From Gordonia crocea (GTDB taxonomy: Bacteria; Actinomycetota; Actinomycetes; Mycobacteriales; Mycobacteriaceae): 64,000 nucleotides of DNA. How positions within the stretch are numbered: position 1 is the first letter of the stretch; each line of letters opens with the position of its first letter. The notes below the pieces were generated by a model, which was given only the letters and a program-made list of their open reading frames with translations, did no database searches and was not told the origin of the DNA. Of the stretch, positions 63,179-64,000 are shown piece after piece. Made by a program: the position numbers and the translations under genes. The stretch lies in contig NZ_BJOU01000001.1 of the NCBI RefSeq assembly GCF_009932435.1, positions 744,001 through 808,000 of the forward strand, written 5' to 3'.

Positions 63179-63221
63179 GTAAATTAAGCAACCCTAACTA
63201 CGCCAGCCGAGGCTTACCTTA
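63179..63221 (-). promoter_or_regulatory. two possible IdeR/DtxR iron boxes
   Basis: On the minus strand, 63197-63179 reads TTAGGGTTGCTTAATTTAC (13 of 19 positions match the iron-box consensus) and 63221-63203 reads TAAGGTAAGCCTCGGCTGG (12 of 19). Both lie upstream of the methyltransferase at 62351-63142. Individually they are weak, and only their tandem occurrence is suggestive. Confidence 0.35.
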
Positions 63222-63854
63222 GTCCTTGAACGCGAGGACGAATTGCCCCTGATCGACCACGGTTTGCTCGATGCGCCCGACCCCCGCCAAGCGCAGTCGA
63301 TCGGTGATTTCATCACGGCCGAAGAAGCGGTATCCACCCAGGTGGCCGATGGTTTTTACCCCCGGCAACGAGGTGAGCCCGGTGACCACCGAAGTGAAGA
63401 TCGCCACCTCCCCGCCCGGACGTGTGACGCGAATCAACTCATCGATCACCGGGAGGGGGTCCGGAATCAGGTACAGCGCCGCAAAACACGTCACCGTGTC
63501 GAAAGAATCGTCGGCAAACGGCAACCGGTGGGCGTCGCCCCGGATGAACGAGGTGCGCGGGTGCGGTTTGGTGACCGCGCGCGCCAGCATCGCCTCGGAG
63601 AAGTCGACACCGACGCAGTGTCCGGTGCCGGTCAGGTTCGCCGCCAACCGCCGGGTGTAGAGGCCCGGACCGCAGGCGACGTCGAGGATCGTCCGCTCGC
63701 CCGCGCGGGCGAGGTAAGCGGTGAACGCCTTGTCGAATTCCGCGGTACCCGATCCGCCGAGGCTGAAGATCCGGGTGAAGACCGGGCGCCAGACGCCCTC
63801 GTAGACGGCGGAGACCAGCGGGTTGCCCATCAGGCGCTGGGCGATCGACGGCAC
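63219..63854 (-). CDS. class I SAM-dependent methyltransferase
   Basis: 211 residues. SAM-binding motif I is ILDVACGPGLYTRRLA near residue 56, acidic motif II is VGVDFSEAML, and motif III is RVTRPGGEVAIF. It is a typical UbiE-like small-molecule or lipid methyltransferase. It is on the same strand as the next methyltransferase gene, and the end of its frame overlaps the possible iron box. It shows only fold-level similarity to its neighbour. Confidence 0.85.
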   Translation of the reverse strand: MPSIAQRLMGNPLVSAVYEGVWRPVFTRIFSLGGSGTAEFDKAFTAYLARAGERTILDVACGPGLYTRRLAANLTGTGHCVGVDFSEAMLARAVTKPHPRTSFIRGDAHRLPFADDSFDTVTCFAALYLIPDPLPVIDELIRVTRPGGEVAIFTSVVTGLTSLPGVKTIGHLGGYRFFGRDEITDRLRLAGVGRIEQTVVDQGQFVLAFKD

Positions 63855-63870
63855 GGTCGCGGCCCGTCGG

Positions 63871-64000
63871 TCAGGCGTCGCGCTGGACGCGCAGCACGCC
63901 CAGCGTCGTGGCCAGTGAATCGTATTGGGAGATCAGCAGAACGAACGAGATCTGCTCGGCCTCGTTGAGGTGGCGGGCCACCGCGGCCCACGTCTCGTCG
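63871..64000 (-). CDS. carboxymuconolactone decarboxylase-family protein, 5' end outside window
   Basis: Only the last 42 residues are present, reading DETWAAVARHLNEAEQISF, then VLLISQYDSLATTLGVLRV, and ending QRDA. This matches the C-terminus of actinobacterial CMD/AhpD-like proteins, which include peroxidase-like and decarboxylase-like members. The catalytic cysteine region lies outside the window, so the subtype cannot be judged. The stop TGA is at 63871-63873, 17 bases before the methyltransferase start. Confidence 0.7.
   Translation of the reverse strand, partial: DETWAAVARHLNEAEQISFVLLISQYDSLATTLGVLRVQRDA

Overview
The window is GC-rich actinobacterial DNA. A mycolic-acid bacterium (order Mycobacteriales, most likely Gordonia or a close relative) is suggested by the complete yrbE/mce locus, the stand-alone groEL2-type chaperonin behind two CIRCE elements, the DUF222/HNH (13E12-type) endonuclease, an MTB12-like secreted protein and an EphD-like fusion. 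This assignment rests on recognising protein families by eye, without any database search.

Left part (1-31992): a partial Mrp antiporter subunit A gene runs off the left edge. It is followed by a lipoprotein, a DUF302/CsoR-like sulfur- or copper-sensor pair with its operator, a phospholipid operon (SRPBCC, psd, pssA), a DUF350 membrane protein, two acyl-CoA dehydrogenases, an amidase, the DUF222/HNH gene, and a divergent SGNH hydrolase/alkaline phosphatase pair with a probable PHO box. Next come groEL with two CIRCE sites, a thioesterase/TetR pair sharing an operator, a run of DUF4166, SRPBCC, secreted and membrane proteins, and a truncated insertion sequence abutting a 5'-shortened TetR gene. 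A PucR regulator, several hydrolases, an Old Yellow Enzyme with its TetR, and lipoamide dehydrogenase complete this part.

Central part (32062-59179): this is the most interesting region. About two dozen genes make up one apparent regulon. It holds an Mce lipid importer (two permease genes, mceA-F, one Mce-associated protein) embedded among oxidative enzymes: two AurF-like diiron proteins, a Baeyer-Villiger-type flavin monooxygenase, three SDR proteins or domains, a KshB-like reductase, alpha/beta hydrolases, and a saccharopine-dehydrogenase-like reductase. An UbiB-like kinase and an MmpL transporter with a lipoprotein and an SRPBCC protein are also present. Five separate transcription units in this stretch each begin just downstream of a 25-bp palindromic site of the form ACTnnnnGTA-N5-TACnnnnAGT. 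A TetR gene lies inside the cluster at 54366-55088 and is the natural candidate regulator. The simplest reading is import of a hydrophobic cyclic or branched substrate followed by alcohol-to-ketone-to-ester oxidation and hydrolysis. The substrate is unknown. The first permease gene carries an in-frame TAG stop, so the importer may be broken in this isolate or the base may be a sequencing error.

Right part (59213-64000): a winged-helix regulator, a two-gene ABC transporter, an MTB12-like secreted protein, a cupin, two SAM methyltransferases with possible iron boxes between them, and the end of a carboxymuconolactone-decarboxylase-family gene cut by the window edge. No tRNA, rRNA or CRISPR array was seen.
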